A stretch of 64,000 nt of DNA from Acetobacterium wieringae (GCF_001766835.1 NZ_LKEU01000050.1:78883-142882); one strand, 5' to 3'. Shown: positions 7,872 to 17,134, counted from the first letter of the stretch. Notes: generated by a model not told the origin, from the letters alone. Translations and numbers: made by a program.

Positions 7872-8309
7872 CTATTCTACCACTTCAATGGTATCCCCTG
7901 CTTTGATAACGCCACCTTCGAGGATAATGGTAAAGATACCTTCTCTTGGCATTACGCAATCGCCGACCTGTTGGGCGATTTCACATCCGGCATGGCATTC
8001 TTTGCCAATCTGGGTCACTTCCTGCAGGGTTTCGCCGATTCTTAGCTTTGTTCCCACCGGCAGTTCATAGACGCAGATGCCTTCAGTCGTAATGTTTTCA
8101 GCAAAATTACCGGCACATAGTCCCGCTGCGCCCATGGCGATCATCTTATCAATACTCTCCTGTCCCAACAAACTGACCTGACGATGCCATTTTCCGGCGT
8201 GGGCATCACCCTCCAGTCCAAAATCCTTTATAAAATTCCCGACCGAAATCGGTTTTTTCATGACACCTTTTGTTTCGCTAATATTAATTGCTATTACTTT
8301 TCCACTCAT
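7872..8309 (-). CDS. MOSC-domain protein
   Basis: This 145-aa protein is a free-standing MOSC domain, the fold at the C-terminus of Moco sulfurases. The conserved cysteine lies in the GKECHAGCEI segment, and DAHAGKWHRQVSLL and GNFAENI are typical of the YiiM/MogA-linked MOSC group. Such proteins bind a Mo or W pterin cofactor and may carry sulfur to it. It is the last gene of the minus-strand pterin-cofactor unit, 20 bp after moaC, which supports a role in maturing or delivering that cofactor. The exact reaction is not known. Confidence 0.9.
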   Translation of the reverse strand: MSGKVIAINISETKGVMKKPISVGNFIKDFGLEGDAHAGKWHRQVSLLGQESIDKMIAMGAAGLCAGNFAENITTEGICVYELPVGTKLRIGETLQEVTQIGKECHAGCEIAQQVGDCVMPREGIFTIILEGGVIKAGDTIEVVE

Positions 8310-8329
8310 GTTTTTTCTCCTATTAAATT

Positions 8330-8836
8330 TTATTGATGGTTGGGATTTATAAACTCACCGGATTTGCCACCGGTTTTTTTAGCCAGATAAATCGCTTCAA
8401 TGGTCATTTCTTTGTCGACTGCTTTGCACATGTCATAAATGGTCAGGGCAGCCACTGAAACCGCTGTTAGGGCTTCCATTTCCACCCCGGTCTGACCGGT
8501 GTTTTTAACCACGGCTTCGATTAGAATTCGGGAATTTGCCTCATCAATTTGAAAATTAATGTCACTGCCGGAAATAAATATATTATGACACATCGGGATC
8601 AGATCAGCCGTTCGTTTAACACCCATAATTCCAGCAACCTGAGCCACTCCCAGAACATCGCCTTTTTTCATCTGGCCGTCGATGATTTTTTTAAGAGTCG
8701 CTTTTTTCATACTGATGGCTCCTCTGGCAACGGCCATTCGTTCGGAGCTTTTTTTCTCGCTGACATCCACCATTTTACTGCGGCCCGCCTCATTAAAATG
8801 AGTGAACTCGACGATCTCTTTATCCATTTCGTCCAT
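8330..8836 (-). CDS. moaC: Cyclic pyranopterin monophosphate synthase
   Basis: MoaC converts the MoaA product into cyclic pyranopterin monophosphate, the first stable molybdopterin intermediate. The family motifs MCHN and GQTGVEMEALTAVSVAALT are intact in 168 aa, the normal length. An upstream in-frame TTG (8848) is disregarded because the ATG at 8836 has GGAGG five bases before it. That ribosome site lies within the last codons of moaA, and only one base separates the moaA stop from this start, so the two are translationally coupled. Confidence 0.97.
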   Translation of the reverse strand: MDEMDKEIVEFTHFNEAGRSKMVDVSEKKSSERMAVARGAISMKKATLKKIIDGQMKKGDVLGVAQVAGIMGVKRTADLIPMCHNIFISGSDINFQIDEANSRILIEAVVKNTGQTGVEMEALTAVSVAALTIYDMCKAVDKEMTIEAIYLAKKTGGKSGEFINPNHQ

Positions 8837-8837
8837 A

Positions 8838-9797
8838 TCATCCTCCAATTTCGTTCATATTTCTTAGTAACTGCTTTTCATGTTCATTAATATGATGCTT
8901 TTCCGGTTTTTTATTAATCGCCTGTAAGAGAATTTCTTTATAGGTCATTCCGGCTTGATGCAGCGCCACCAGGTCAATTTCGAAGTCTGAATGGAGGCAG
9001 GGTTTAATTTTACCATCGGTGGTCACCCTAATCCGGTTACATTCGCTGCAAAAATGCTTACTGATGGGATTAATCAGACCGACTCTCCCCTTGGCTCCGG
9101 GCAGCTGGTAATACTCTGCCGGTCCGGTTTTGTCCGGGATCAGTAGTGGTGTTAACGCGGGCACGCGCTTTAGCACCTCATCATTGGAAAGGTATTTATT
9201 TTCTGCAAAACCGCTGGATTCACCCAGCGGCATCAGTTCAATAAACCGCACATAAACGCCTTCGTCCCGGGTATAATTGACAAAGCTTTCAATTTCATCG
9301 TCATTAAACCCCTTGATCAGCACCGTGTTGATTTTAATGGGATGCATTCCCGCTGCCTTGGCGGCGGCAATCCCGGCAAAAACATCTTCCAGGTGCCCCC
9401 ACCGGGTAATCTCATGAAATTTGGCCGGATCAAAGGTGTCCAGACTGATATTCACCCGGTTTAAGCCTGCCGCTTTTAAATCTTTGGCGTATTTCGGCAA
9501 GAGAATCCCATTGGTGGTCATAGTGAGATCCTCAATCCCGGGAATCTCGCCAATTCTTCTGACCAAATCAACAATCCCATGGCGCACCAGCGGTTCTCCG
9601 CCAGTTAAGCGAATCTTATTAACCCCCAGGGACACCCCAGCTTTAATCAGATCCAGAATTTCTTCAAAGGACAAATTCTTCTGATGCGGATGTTTCTCAA
9701 TTCCCTCCTCCGGCATGCAGTAAACACATCTTAAATTGCATAAATCGGTGATGGAAATACGCATGTAATTTATTTTTCTTCCATAATGATCCTTCAT
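8838..9797 (-). CDS. moaA: GTP 3',8-cyclase (radical SAM)
   Basis: MoaA performs the radical-SAM rearrangement of GTP that starts molybdopterin synthesis. Cys20, Cys24 and Cys27 form the SAM-binding CxxxCxxC cluster site, and Cys250, Cys253 and Cys267 form the C-terminal substrate cluster site. The protein ends in Gly-Gly, the functionally important tail of MoaA. At 319 aa it has normal length. It lies between a moeA fusion gene upstream and moaC downstream on the same strand. Acetogens need this cofactor for formate dehydrogenase, though no such gene is in this window. Confidence 0.98.
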   Translation of the reverse strand: MKDHYGRKINYMRISITDLCNLRCVYCMPEEGIEKHPHQKNLSFEEILDLIKAGVSLGVNKIRLTGGEPLVRHGIVDLVRRIGEIPGIEDLTMTTNGILLPKYAKDLKAAGLNRVNISLDTFDPAKFHEITRWGHLEDVFAGIAAAKAAGMHPIKINTVLIKGFNDDEIESFVNYTRDEGVYVRFIELMPLGESSGFAENKYLSNDEVLKRVPALTPLLIPDKTGPAEYYQLPGAKGRVGLINPISKHFCSECNRIRVTTDGKIKPCLHSDFEIDLVALHQAGMTYKEILLQAINKKPEKHHINEHEKQLLRNMNEIGG

Positions 9798-9823
9798 CTG
9801 TTTCCTGCTTTCTCCCCTGATGT

Positions 9824-11764
9824 CTAGGGTTTAACGATTTCTCCCGGCTGCTCCAGTTCATATCCCCCCAGCCGTTTTAGTGCTTCTCTGAATTGTTCTG
9901 ATTTAAGTACCTTGATAAATATCTGCACCCGGGGATCGTCCAGATTTTCTTTTAAAATAACAAAATCATAGGCTTCATCACCAATCGGGATAAAATCCAG
10001 TTCCATCATATTAGCGGCCGATAAAACCCCGATCCCGACATCGCAGGAACCGGACGCAACCGCCGAAGCCACCATCATATGGGTGTTCATTTCCCGGCTA
10101 TAGCCTAAAATCTGATTGGCATTGAGCTGCTTTTGTTTTAATAAGTAATCCAACAATACCCGGGTACCTGAGCCCCGCTGCCGATTGACGAAACTGATAT
10201 CTGGTCGGATCAGGTCGGTAATTCCCTGAATATTTTTGGGATTGCCTTTGGGTATAATCATCCCCTGGGTTCGTTTAACCCCTTTAATCAACACGACCCC
10301 CTCGTCAGCCAGATAACGCTTTAAATAGGAGAGATTATATATCCCGGTTTGTTCATCCAGCAAATGAATCGGGGCAATATGGCACTCACCTTTTTTGATT
10401 GCCATAATCCCACCCAGACTACCCACATGGGCCGAAGACAAGTTTACCAGTTCTTTGTTTTGATGAATGATATTGGCAACGATATCCATCAATACATCGT
10501 GACTGCCAATCGAAACCAGGGTATTTTCAATTTCTTCCCGGGGTCGCATCAGAATCAGCTCGACCTCTTCCCCGGCTTCATAACCTTCGACATTTTTGGG
10601 AATCTTCAAAATACCGTCAGCATTGACCAGTGACATGGTCACCCCTGCGCCCCGATCCAGCGGCGTAGCCACAAAGCGCTGATTGACCCGACCACATTTC
10701 ATCCGGACAAACTCCAGATACTTAAGCGACGACATCAGACGTTTTGAAAGCACTGCTTTGATGGTGACTCCCTCCGTCAGGATCTGATGGTTAAAGGCCA
10801 GAATTACCGGTTTAACAAAGCTTTCAAAGACAAAATAGGCAGAGACCGGATAGCCGGGAATCCCGATCACCGGTTTTCCCTGAATCATCCCCAACACCAC
10901 GGGTTTTCCCGGTTTAATGGCGACGCCGTGAACCACTACTTCACCCAGTTCTGCAATCAGCTTGCGGGTGTAGTCTTCGGTTCCGGCTGAGGAACCAGCG
11001 GAAATCAGCACCACATCATTTTCATCAACAGCTTTAATGATCGCCTTTTTGATCACCTCGTAGTCATCCTGTACTGTCGGGTAACGTCGGGCTTTGCCGC
11101 CATATTCTTTGACCAGCCCCGCAAACATATGGGTATTGGAATCAATTATTTTTCCTACCGCCATCGCTTCCCCGGCTTCCACCAGTTCGGTACCGGTGGG
11201 AATAATCCCCACCCGGGGTTTGTCCATCACTTCAATCTCCGTAATGCCGCCAGCTAGCAGGGCCCCCAGATCGATTGGGCGAACCCGGTGAAAAGCCGGG
11301 ATAATCAACTCTCCGGCAACGATATCTTCACCAATTGGCCGGACATTCTGCCACAACGAAACCGGATTGTTGATGCTGACTTCATTATCACTTTTTATGA
11401 TCACATCCTCAATCATCACCACCGCATTGTAGGGATCAGCAATTACATCGCCAGTATCGACAAAATTAAAATCGCTTCCTTTTATCAACGTCCGGGGATG
11501 ACGTTCGTCCACGCCAATCATCGCCATCGCTTCGACACAGATGCCATCCATGGCCGAGGCATTATAATAGGGCGATGAAATTTTCGCAAAAACTGGCTCT
11601 TTCGTCACCCAGCCCTGGGCTTCGATGACGGGTAGAACACGGCCTTTTTGATGCGCTTCGGCAAAGGATAATAAGGCCAGATACTTCGTCACTGCCAGAT
11701 TGAGATCTTCATTTTTTAAATATAAATTCCGTTCGTCTTTTTTTCCGGTATTTTCAGTATTCAT
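9824..11764 (-). CDS. MoeA fused to a periplasmic-binding-protein-like domain
   Basis: This 646-aa protein has two parts. Residues 1 to about 410 form a complete MoeA, the enzyme that inserts Mo or W into adenylated pterin, including the AMDG loop (NASAMDGI), SAGSSAGTEDYT and GIPGYPVSA. Residues from about 420 on resemble the molybdate/LysR-effector-type binding fold (COG1910), with HVGSLGGIMAIKKGECH and FVNRQRGSGTR. There is no signal peptide, so the binding domain is cytoplasmic. The same architecture is known in archaea and clostridia. It may hold the oxyanion for insertion or sense it. A second, stand-alone MoeA is encoded just upstream, suggesting one each for Mo and W, but that is inferred. 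Confidence 0.93.
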   Translation of the reverse strand: MNTENTGKKDERNLYLKNEDLNLAVTKYLALLSFAEAHQKGRVLPVIEAQGWVTKEPVFAKISSPYYNASAMDGICVEAMAMIGVDERHPRTLIKGSDFNFVDTGDVIADPYNAVVMIEDVIIKSDNEVSINNPVSLWQNVRPIGEDIVAGELIIPAFHRVRPIDLGALLAGGITEIEVMDKPRVGIIPTGTELVEAGEAMAVGKIIDSNTHMFAGLVKEYGGKARRYPTVQDDYEVIKKAIIKAVDENDVVLISAGSSAGTEDYTRKLIAELGEVVVHGVAIKPGKPVVLGMIQGKPVIGIPGYPVSAYFVFESFVKPVILAFNHQILTEGVTIKAVLSKRLMSSLKYLEFVRMKCGRVNQRFVATPLDRGAGVTMSLVNADGILKIPKNVEGYEAGEEVELILMRPREEIENTLVSIGSHDVLMDIVANIIHQNKELVNLSSAHVGSLGGIMAIKKGECHIAPIHLLDEQTGIYNLSYLKRYLADEGVVLIKGVKRTQGMIIPKGNPKNIQGITDLIRPDISFVNRQRGSGTRVLLDYLLKQKQLNANQILGYSREMNTHMMVASAVASGSCDVGIGVLSAANMMELDFIPIGDEAYDFVILKENLDDPRVQIFIKVLKSEQFREALKRLGGYELEQPGEIVKP

Positions 11765-11807
11765 TATTCCCTCCAGTTCAGATCTAAGTAGTCAGTCTAC
11801 GAGCTTT

Positions 11808-13031
11808 TTAAAACAGGGTTACCAAAACCTGATCGCCAGTATTTTTTCCTTCTTCGTTTTCGGTAATTTCAATATAACCGTCAGAATACGCTAACAGCGT
11901 AATCATTCCCGATTTACCGTGAGTAGGCCGGACTTCGATGCCATTTTCAGTCTTTTTGATGGCCACGGTCTGGAAAGTTCGTCGGCCCGGGGCAGCATGA
12001 ACATTTTCCGTAAGCACCCCCTGGACGGTCAGATCGTTTACACTATCCTGTCCATAATACAAGCGCATAAATTCCTGTAGTACGATCATCATCACCATAA
12101 TAGCGGCGGCTGGCTGGCCCGGTAAACCGATTACCGGTTTTTGCGAAACGGTTCCCAAAATCGTCGGTTTTCCCGGTTTAACTGCCAGACCATGGAGCAG
12201 CACCTGTCCCAGCCCATCAATGACCTGAACGGTATAATCCTTTTCGCCCATCGAACTGCCACCAGAAAGGATCACCATCTCGCCGTTTTCGATGCCCTTT
12301 TGCACGGCTAAGCGAATCTCCTCGCGGTCATCTCTGGCGTAGGCGGTTGAGATGACCGCGGCGCCCAAACGTGTTGCCACCGCTGCCAGCGCCGGGGTGT
12401 TAATGTCAATCACTTCCCCAGGTTTAGGTGTTTCACCAGGCCGAATGATTTCATCACCAGTGGAAATAATGCTGATCCGGGGACGCTTAAAAACCTCGAT
12501 CTGCAAATAACCCAAAGCTGATAAAACGCCGATGTCCTGAGGTCTTAACTGATGGCCCCGGGAAAAAACCAGTTCCCCCTTTCTGATGTCATCACCAATT
12601 TGCATCATGTTTTCATTGGCACCGGCATTGGTGTAAATGGCCAGGTCTTTTTCTCCCAGTTTTTCAGTATACTCAATCATAATCATGGCTTCAGTACCGG
12701 CTGGTACCATCCCCCCAGTTGGAACATAGAAGGTTTCACCCTGGTTAAGGCGCTCGGCGGTTTCTTTGCCCATCTGGACTTCTCCGGCGATTCTTAAAAA
12801 GCCCGGTATGGCCTGGGACGCTCCTTGAACGTCGGTTAGTTTCACCGCATACCCATCAACCACGGATCGATCAAAGTGCGGAACATCGATAGTCGATACA
12901 AGATCAGCCGCCAGTATCCGCCCTAATCCATGGCTTAAATCAATGGTTTCATTCTCTAGCGCGATATCTATAAATGACTCATTGATAATTTTTTTCATCT
13001 CATCAATGGTTTTTACTTTTAATAACTCCAT
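11808..13031 (-). CDS. moeA: Molybdopterin molybdenumtransferase
   Basis: This is a 407-aa stand-alone MoeA of normal length. It has the substrate loop SVVDGYAV, the SGGSSMGEKDYT segment and GLPGQPAAA, all matching MoeA. The open frame reaches back to 13112, but the ATG at 13031 carries AAGGAG seven bases upstream and begins a normal MoeA (MELLKVKTIDEMKK). It is the first gene of the minus-strand unit moeA, moeA-fusion, moaA, moaC, MOSC, and diverges from the MoeB/ThiF gene. MoeA releases AMP from adenylated molybdopterin while inserting molybdate or tungstate. Confidence 0.96.
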   Translation of the reverse strand: MELLKVKTIDEMKKIINESFIDIALENETIDLSHGLGRILAADLVSTIDVPHFDRSVVDGYAVKLTDVQGASQAIPGFLRIAGEVQMGKETAERLNQGETFYVPTGGMVPAGTEAMIMIEYTEKLGEKDLAIYTNAGANENMMQIGDDIRKGELVFSRGHQLRPQDIGVLSALGYLQIEVFKRPRISIISTGDEIIRPGETPKPGEVIDINTPALAAVATRLGAAVISTAYARDDREEIRLAVQKGIENGEMVILSGGSSMGEKDYTVQVIDGLGQVLLHGLAVKPGKPTILGTVSQKPVIGLPGQPAAAIMVMMIVLQEFMRLYYGQDSVNDLTVQGVLTENVHAAPGRRTFQTVAIKKTENGIEVRPTHGKSGMITLLAYSDGYIEITENEEGKNTGDQVLVTLF

Positions 13032-13077
13032 TTTTTTCTCCTTACCGACCATTTTTTTCATTCGGTGTCTGCTTTCT

Positions 13078-13106
13078 ATTCTAACGATTATTGTCAGAAA
13101 AAACAA
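13078..13106 (-). promoter_or_regulatory. Likely promoter of the moeA-led unit
   Basis: On the minus strand TTGTTT (13101-13106) and TAGAAT (13078-13083) are 17 bp apart, about 45 bp before moeA. I saw no recognisable Moco/Tuco riboswitch fold in this short leader. Confidence 0.5.
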
Positions 13107-13140
13107 TATCAATTCAAGACTTTAATTTTTCGTTAAAAAT

Positions 13141-13149
13141 TGTTATACT
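13141..13149 (+). promoter_or_regulatory. Extended -10 promoter of the MoeB/MogA pair
   Basis: TGTTATACT at 13141-13149 is an extended -10 element about 40 bp before the MoeB/ThiF start codon; the -35 region is weak, as is common for extended -10 promoters. Confidence 0.5.
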
Positions 13150-13188
13150 AAAATGAATAGTTTTTATTGGACTTAAGGAGGTGGCGCA

Positions 13189-13863
13189 ATGTCACGTTAT
13201 GAACGCAATTTTCCAGCTTTTTCCGAACAGGACTTTGAGCGCATTCAACATGCCACAATTTGTATCGTCGGCTGTGGCGGTTTGGGGGGCTATATCATTG
13301 AGATGCTGGCCCGAGTCGGGATCGGTTCACTGATTTTGATTGATGGTGATGTCTTTGAAGATTCCAACCAGAACCGCCAGATTTTCTCAACCGAGAAAAA
13401 TATTGGCACCCCCAAAGCTAAAGCGGCAGCAGCCCGGGTCAAGTTGATCAATAAAGAAGTGACGACCACCTATTATCACGATTTTCTCGACGAGGAAAAC
13501 GGTTTTTCCTTGATTGGCGATGCCGATCTGGTGATGGATGCTCTGGATAATGTACCAGCCCGGCTGACCCTCCAGACCTTGTGTAAGGAAAAGAACATCC
13601 CCCTGATCCACGGTGCCATCGGCGGCTGGTTTGCCCAGATCACCACCGTTTTTCCGGAAGATGATACCCTGTCCCGACTCTATGTCGGTGAAAAAGAATA
13701 CGACTCCAAGGCTCTGGGCAACCCATCCTTTACTCCGGCTCTGGCAGCATCGCTACAGGTATCTGAAGCCTTGAAAGTCCTAACCGGCAAAGAAGAAATT
13801 TTGCGAAACAAACTGTTATATATCGATTTATTGGCCAATGACTTTTTTACATTTAATATTTAG
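13189..13863 (+). CDS. MoeB/ThiF/HesA-family adenylyltransferase
   Basis: This 224-aa E1-like protein adenylates the C-terminal glycine of a small ubiquitin-like sulfur carrier such as MoaD or ThiS. The ATP-binding GCGGLGG motif is at residues 28-34, and the NQNRQ and DALDNVPAR motifs are in their expected places. The paired CxxC zinc cysteines of larger MoeB proteins are absent, as in short HesA-type members. A strong AAGGAGG precedes the ATG. The MogA gene follows after only 9 bp, so the pair is dedicated to molybdopterin synthesis. MoaD and MoaE themselves are not in this window. Confidence 0.93.
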   Translation: MSRYERNFPAFSEQDFERIQHATICIVGCGGLGGYIIEMLARVGIGSLILIDGDVFEDSNQNRQIFSTEKNIGTPKAKAAAARVKLINKEVTTTYYHDFLDEENGFSLIGDADLVMDALDNVPARLTLQTLCKEKNIPLIHGAIGGWFAQITTVFPEDDTLSRLYVGEKEYDSKALGNPSFTPALAASLQVSEALKVLTGKEEILRNKLLYIDLLANDFFTFNI

Positions 13864-13872
13864 GAGGAAAAC

Positions 13873-14376
13873 ATGTATCGAACTGGAATAATGACCTTAA
13901 GTGATCTGGGCTCGAAGGGCCAACGGGAAGACAAAAGCGGTCCGATGATTGCTACGATGCTGGCCGAAACCAAACTTTATGAGGTAGTCAAAACCATCAT
14001 TCTTCCGGATGATCTGGACACCATTAAAGCTGCCCTGATAACCTGGGCCGATGAAGACCATCTGGATCTGATTCTGACTACCGGAGGCACCGGCTTTTCC
14101 GGACGGGACTGGACCCCGGAGGCCACCATTGCCGTCTGTGACCGGATGACTCCCGGCATCCCCGAAGCGATGCGTTATCACAGCCTGCAGATCACCCCCA
14201 AAGCAATGCTCAGCCGCAGTGCCGCCGGTATCCGCAAGCAAACCCTGATCATCAACCTCCCCGGCAGCCCCAAAGCCGTCAAAGAAAACCTTGAAGCCAT
14301 TCTGCCAGCCCTGGATCACGGCCTGGAGATGCTCCAGAGCAGTGGCTCCGCCAATTGCGCCGAACCCATCAAATAA
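13873..14376 (+). CDS. mog: Molybdopterin adenylyltransferase (MogA/MoaB family)
   Basis: This 167-aa protein has the MoCF-binding fold with the family motif TTGGTGFSGRDWTPEAT and a later NLPGSPKAV segment. It adenylates molybdopterin, creating the substrate for the MoeA proteins encoded across the divergent promoter. It follows the MoeB/ThiF gene closely with AGGAGG before its ATG, and a strong terminator ends the unit. MogA and MoaB are hard to separate by eye; the reaction is the same. Confidence 0.94.
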   Translation: MYRTGIMTLSDLGSKGQREDKSGPMIATMLAETKLYEVVKTIILPDDLDTIKAALITWADEDHLDLILTTGGTGFSGRDWTPEATIAVCDRMTPGIPEAMRYHSLQITPKAMLSRSAAGIRKQTLIINLPGSPKAVKENLEAILPALDHGLEMLQSSGSANCAEPIK

Positions 14377-14380
14377 CCTA

Positions 14381-14418
14381 AAAAAGCGTATCTCCCCATC
14401 TGGTGAGATACGCTTTTT
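14381..14418. terminator. Bidirectional terminator
   Basis: A perfect 14-bp stem (AAAAAGCGTATCTC with its complement) has A and T tracts on either side, serving both the mog gene and the converging PC4-like gene. Confidence 0.9.
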
Positions 14419-14430
14419 ACTGTTTATTTC

Positions 14431-14652
14431 CTAAAGTTCCATACCGTTTAAGATATCACGCAATTGAACCAGCTCATCAGCAGTCAACGTGATGCCCTTA
14501 CGCATTTTTTCGTGATCTGCATTCCAATCCCGGATATCATACTTGGGGTCCCGTTCATTCCAGCTAACCAAATTCAGCTCTTTCTGCCAACCACTGGGCA
14601 ACTCGCTGAGAACACCGATTTCTTCTACAACTTTGAATGTTATTGCTGCCAT
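14431..14652 (-). CDS. PC4/YdbC-family single-stranded-DNA-binding protein
   Basis: This 73-aa protein matches the bacterial YdbC family related to eukaryotic PC4, with the typical WQKELNLVSWNERDPKYDIR core and GITLT segment. Family members bind single-stranded nucleic acid and may aid transcription or repair. It starts 12 bp after the glutaredoxin gene and is probably co-transcribed with it, a pairing whose meaning is not obvious. Confidence 0.88.
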   Translation of the reverse strand: MAAITFKVVEEIGVLSELPSGWQKELNLVSWNERDPKYDIRDWNADHEKMRKGITLTADELVQLRDILNGMEL

Positions 14653-14664
14653 CTTAACCTCACC

Positions 14665-14913
14665 TTATAATAATTCATCGAGTTTACCGCTAAACTCAAT
14701 TTCTTTAAGCTCTGAAAAACCACCAACAAATGTCTCCCCTATAAAGACAAAAGGCACCGTATAATGATTGGTCTGATCCTGTAATTGGCGCCGGGTCTGC
14801 GCATCATTGTAAATATCAATTTCGTTGTACTTCAAACCCTTATCATCCAGAAGTTGTTTGGCGGCTCGACAATAGGGACAGTGGGCCCAAGTATATAATT
14901 TAATTTCTTTCAT
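14665..14913 (-). CDS. Glutaredoxin
   Basis: This 82-aa thioredoxin-fold protein has the redox motif CPYC at residues 12-15, the cis-proline TVPFVFI and a GGFSEL glutathione-site segment. Its size is that of Grx3/NrdH-type proteins. It reduces disulfides in the cytoplasm, with glutathione or another low-molecular-weight thiol. It heads a two-gene unit with the PC4-like protein under a good promoter. Confidence 0.94.
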   Translation of the reverse strand: MKEIKLYTWAHCPYCRAAKQLLDDKGLKYNEIDIYNDAQTRRQLQDQTNHYTVPFVFIGETFVGGFSELKEIEFSGKLDELL

Positions 14914-14974
14914 TTTTCAGGTCACCTTCCTTTTTAAAAATTTCTATTCCTCTTGAATTTTATCATATTATTTC

Positions 14975-15002
14975 ATTTTAACCCTTATTTCCCAAGTGTC
15001 AA
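14975..15002 (-). promoter_or_regulatory. Promoter of the glutaredoxin unit
   Basis: On the minus strand a perfect TTGACA (14997-15002) and TAAAAT (14975-14980) are 16 bp apart. Confidence 0.65.
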
Positions 15003-15081
15003 CAAATAATTCTTAAATAATTGTAGAATTATTCAGTCAATTATCGTATTATTAATCTATTAACAATAAAAGGAGATTATC

Positions 15082-15711
15082 ATGCAAAATGTAACGATCG
15101 TGGATCATCCACTTGTCATGCACAAATTGACCCACCTGAGAAAGATGGAAACACCGTCCCGGGAGTTTCGGGAACTGGTGAAAGAACTATCCAGCCTGAT
15201 GGCCTGGGAGGTTACCAAGAATTTTCCGCTTAAAGAAATCGAGATTGAAACACCCATCTGCAAAACAACCCAAAAAGTACTGGCCGAAAAAGATGTGGTC
15301 ATTGTCCCTATTCTACGGGCAGGTTTGGGCATGGTGGAAGGTTTTACCAACATCATCCCCAAGGCCAAAATCGGTCACATTGGTCTGTACCGTGATCCCG
15401 AAACGCTCCAGGCGGTGGAATACTACAAGAAACTGCCTTCTGATATTGCCGAACGAGAAGCCATAATTGTCGACCCGATGCTGGCCACCGGGGTTTCGGT
15501 CATCCATACCATTCGCCTATTAAAAGAAGCCAACTGCCCCAATATCAAGGTGGTTCATATTCTGGCCTGCCCGGAAGGGATCAAAGCCGTCACCACCGCT
15601 TATCCTGATATCCCGATTTTTTGCGCTGCCATCGATGATCACTTAAACGACCACGCTTACATTGTGCCTGGTTTAGGTGATGCCGGTGACCGGCTTTTCG
15701 GTACCAAGTAA
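15082..15711 (+). CDS. upp: Uracil phosphoribosyltransferase
   Basis: Upp salvages uracil, making UMP from uracil and PRPP. The 209-aa protein has normal length, the PRPP-binding loop VDPMLATGVSV and the C-terminal uracil-binding GLGDAGDRLFGTK. AAGGAG lies 7 bp before the ATG. An amino-acid permease gene follows on the same strand rather than the usual uracil permease. Confidence 0.98.
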   Translation: MQNVTIVDHPLVMHKLTHLRKMETPSREFRELVKELSSLMAWEVTKNFPLKEIEIETPICKTTQKVLAEKDVVIVPILRAGLGMVEGFTNIIPKAKIGHIGLYRDPETLQAVEYYKKLPSDIAEREAIIVDPMLATGVSVIHTIRLLKEANCPNIKVVHILACPEGIKAVTTAYPDIPIFCAAIDDHLNDHAYIVPGLGDAGDRLFGTK

Positions 15712-15793
15712 ATTTTAAAATCATTTTTCAGGCAATAAGAAATCACACCAAGGCTTTTACTAATTGTCAGGAATCCAAACCCTGGAGGTTACC

Positions 15794-17134
15794 ATGCAAC
15801 AGTCACGATACAACTTATTTACCGCCATCGCGCTGATTGTTGGCGTCGTTATCGGTTCTGGTATATTTTTTCGAAGCGATAATATTCTGGTCGCCACCGG
15901 CGGCAATGTGTTTTTAGGTATTCTGGTCTTCGTCATTGCAGCCATCAGCATTGTCTTTGGTTGTTTAACCATTGCTGAACTGGCAGCCCGAACCGATCGT
16001 CCCGGCGGCGTTCTTTCCTACGCCAAGGAATTTATCAGCCCCAGCATGGGTTCTGCCTATGGCTGGTTCCAGACCTTTATATATTTACCCACCATCACCG
16101 CTATTCTGGCCTGGGTTTCCGGCATTTATTTCTGCATTCTCTTTAATGTCGAACAGACTCTGGAAGTTCAGATTCTGGTGGGGATCTGCTGTTTTTTGGT
16201 GCTTTATGCCACCAATATTCTGTCAGCCAAAATTGGCGGTCATTTTCAAAGTGCCGCCATGGTCATCAAACTGATTCCGCTGGTTATCATCGGCTTTGCC
16301 GGTCTGATCTTTGGCGGTACCGCAGACCATTTCACCAGTACAGCCATCTCTGAAATCGGCTCTACCAGTTGGATTGCGGCTATTGCCCCGATTGCCTTTT
16401 CATTTGACGGCTGGATTATATCCACTTCAGTGGCCTATGAAATAAAAAACAGCAAACGAAATCTGCCCCTGGCCCTGGTAATCAGTCCGATGATTATTCT
16501 GGTGCTTTACATTATTTATTTTGTGGGCATTTCAAATCTGGTGGGGCCGACCGAAATAATGAACAGTGGCGATGCCCATCTGGACTATGCTGCCAATATG
16601 ATTTTGGGTCCCAGTGGCGCCAAAATCCTGATGCTCTTTGTGTTCATCTCGGTACTGGGAACCCTCAATGGCTTGGTCATGGCAATGATCCGGATGCCTT
16701 ATGCCTTGGGTCTGGATCAAATGATCCCTAAAGCCAAAGCAATGACGAAGATTTCGTCTCACTTTGATTTTCCGGTCAATTCAGCTTTTTTTGCCCTAAT
16801 CATTGTTGGATTCTGGTTGATGGTTCATTATTTTGCTCAGAAATATAAGCTGTTTCCGAATTCCGATATTTCCGAAATCGCCGTTGTCACCAGCTATCTG
16901 TTGTACCTGGGCCTCTACTATAAAGTTTTTTCACTGTGGCGAAAAAAAGAAATCAAAAGCCTGTTCCGGGGCCTGATCTGTCCTCTTCTGGCTGCCATTG
17001 GCTCGTTGATCATTTTCTCCGGAGGCATTCAGAATCCGTTGTTTGGCCTTTATTTTGCCATTTGCGCCATTGTTTTTGGGGCTGGATACAGCTATTACCA
17101 TTTTGCCGTCTTAAAAAAACAACTAAAAAAATAA
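15794..17134 (+). CDS. APC-superfamily amino acid permease
   Basis: This 446-aa protein has about twelve membrane segments and the opening IVGVVIGSGIFFRSDNIL, the substrate-binding GSGIF signature of LAT/APC amino-acid transporters. The frame is open from a TTG at 15764, but CTGGAGG places the start at the ATG at 15794. It probably exchanges or imports a neutral amino acid; the substrate cannot be read. It lies 82 bp after upp with no terminator between them, so partial co-transcription is possible. Confidence 0.9.
   Translation: MQQSRYNLFTAIALIVGVVIGSGIFFRSDNILVATGGNVFLGILVFVIAAISIVFGCLTIAELAARTDRPGGVLSYAKEFISPSMGSAYGWFQTFIYLPTITAILAWVSGIYFCILFNVEQTLEVQILVGICCFLVLYATNILSAKIGGHFQSAAMVIKLIPLVIIGFAGLIFGGTADHFTSTAISEIGSTSWIAAIAPIAFSFDGWIISTSVAYEIKNSKRNLPLALVISPMIILVLYIIYFVGISNLVGPTEIMNSGDAHLDYAANMILGPSGAKILMLFVFISVLGTLNGLVMAMIRMPYALGLDQMIPKAKAMTKISSHFDFPVNSAFFALIIVGFWLMVHYFAQKYKLFPNSDISEIAVVTSYLLYLGLYYKVFSLWRKKEIKSLFRGLICPLLAAIGSLIIFSGGIQNPLFGLYFAICAIVFGAGYSYYHFAVLKKQLKK

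Noticed and set aside
13873..14319. A 140-aa minus-strand frame opposite the mog gene
   Set aside because: It is the antisense of a well-supported MogA/MoaB gene with no ribosome site of its own.
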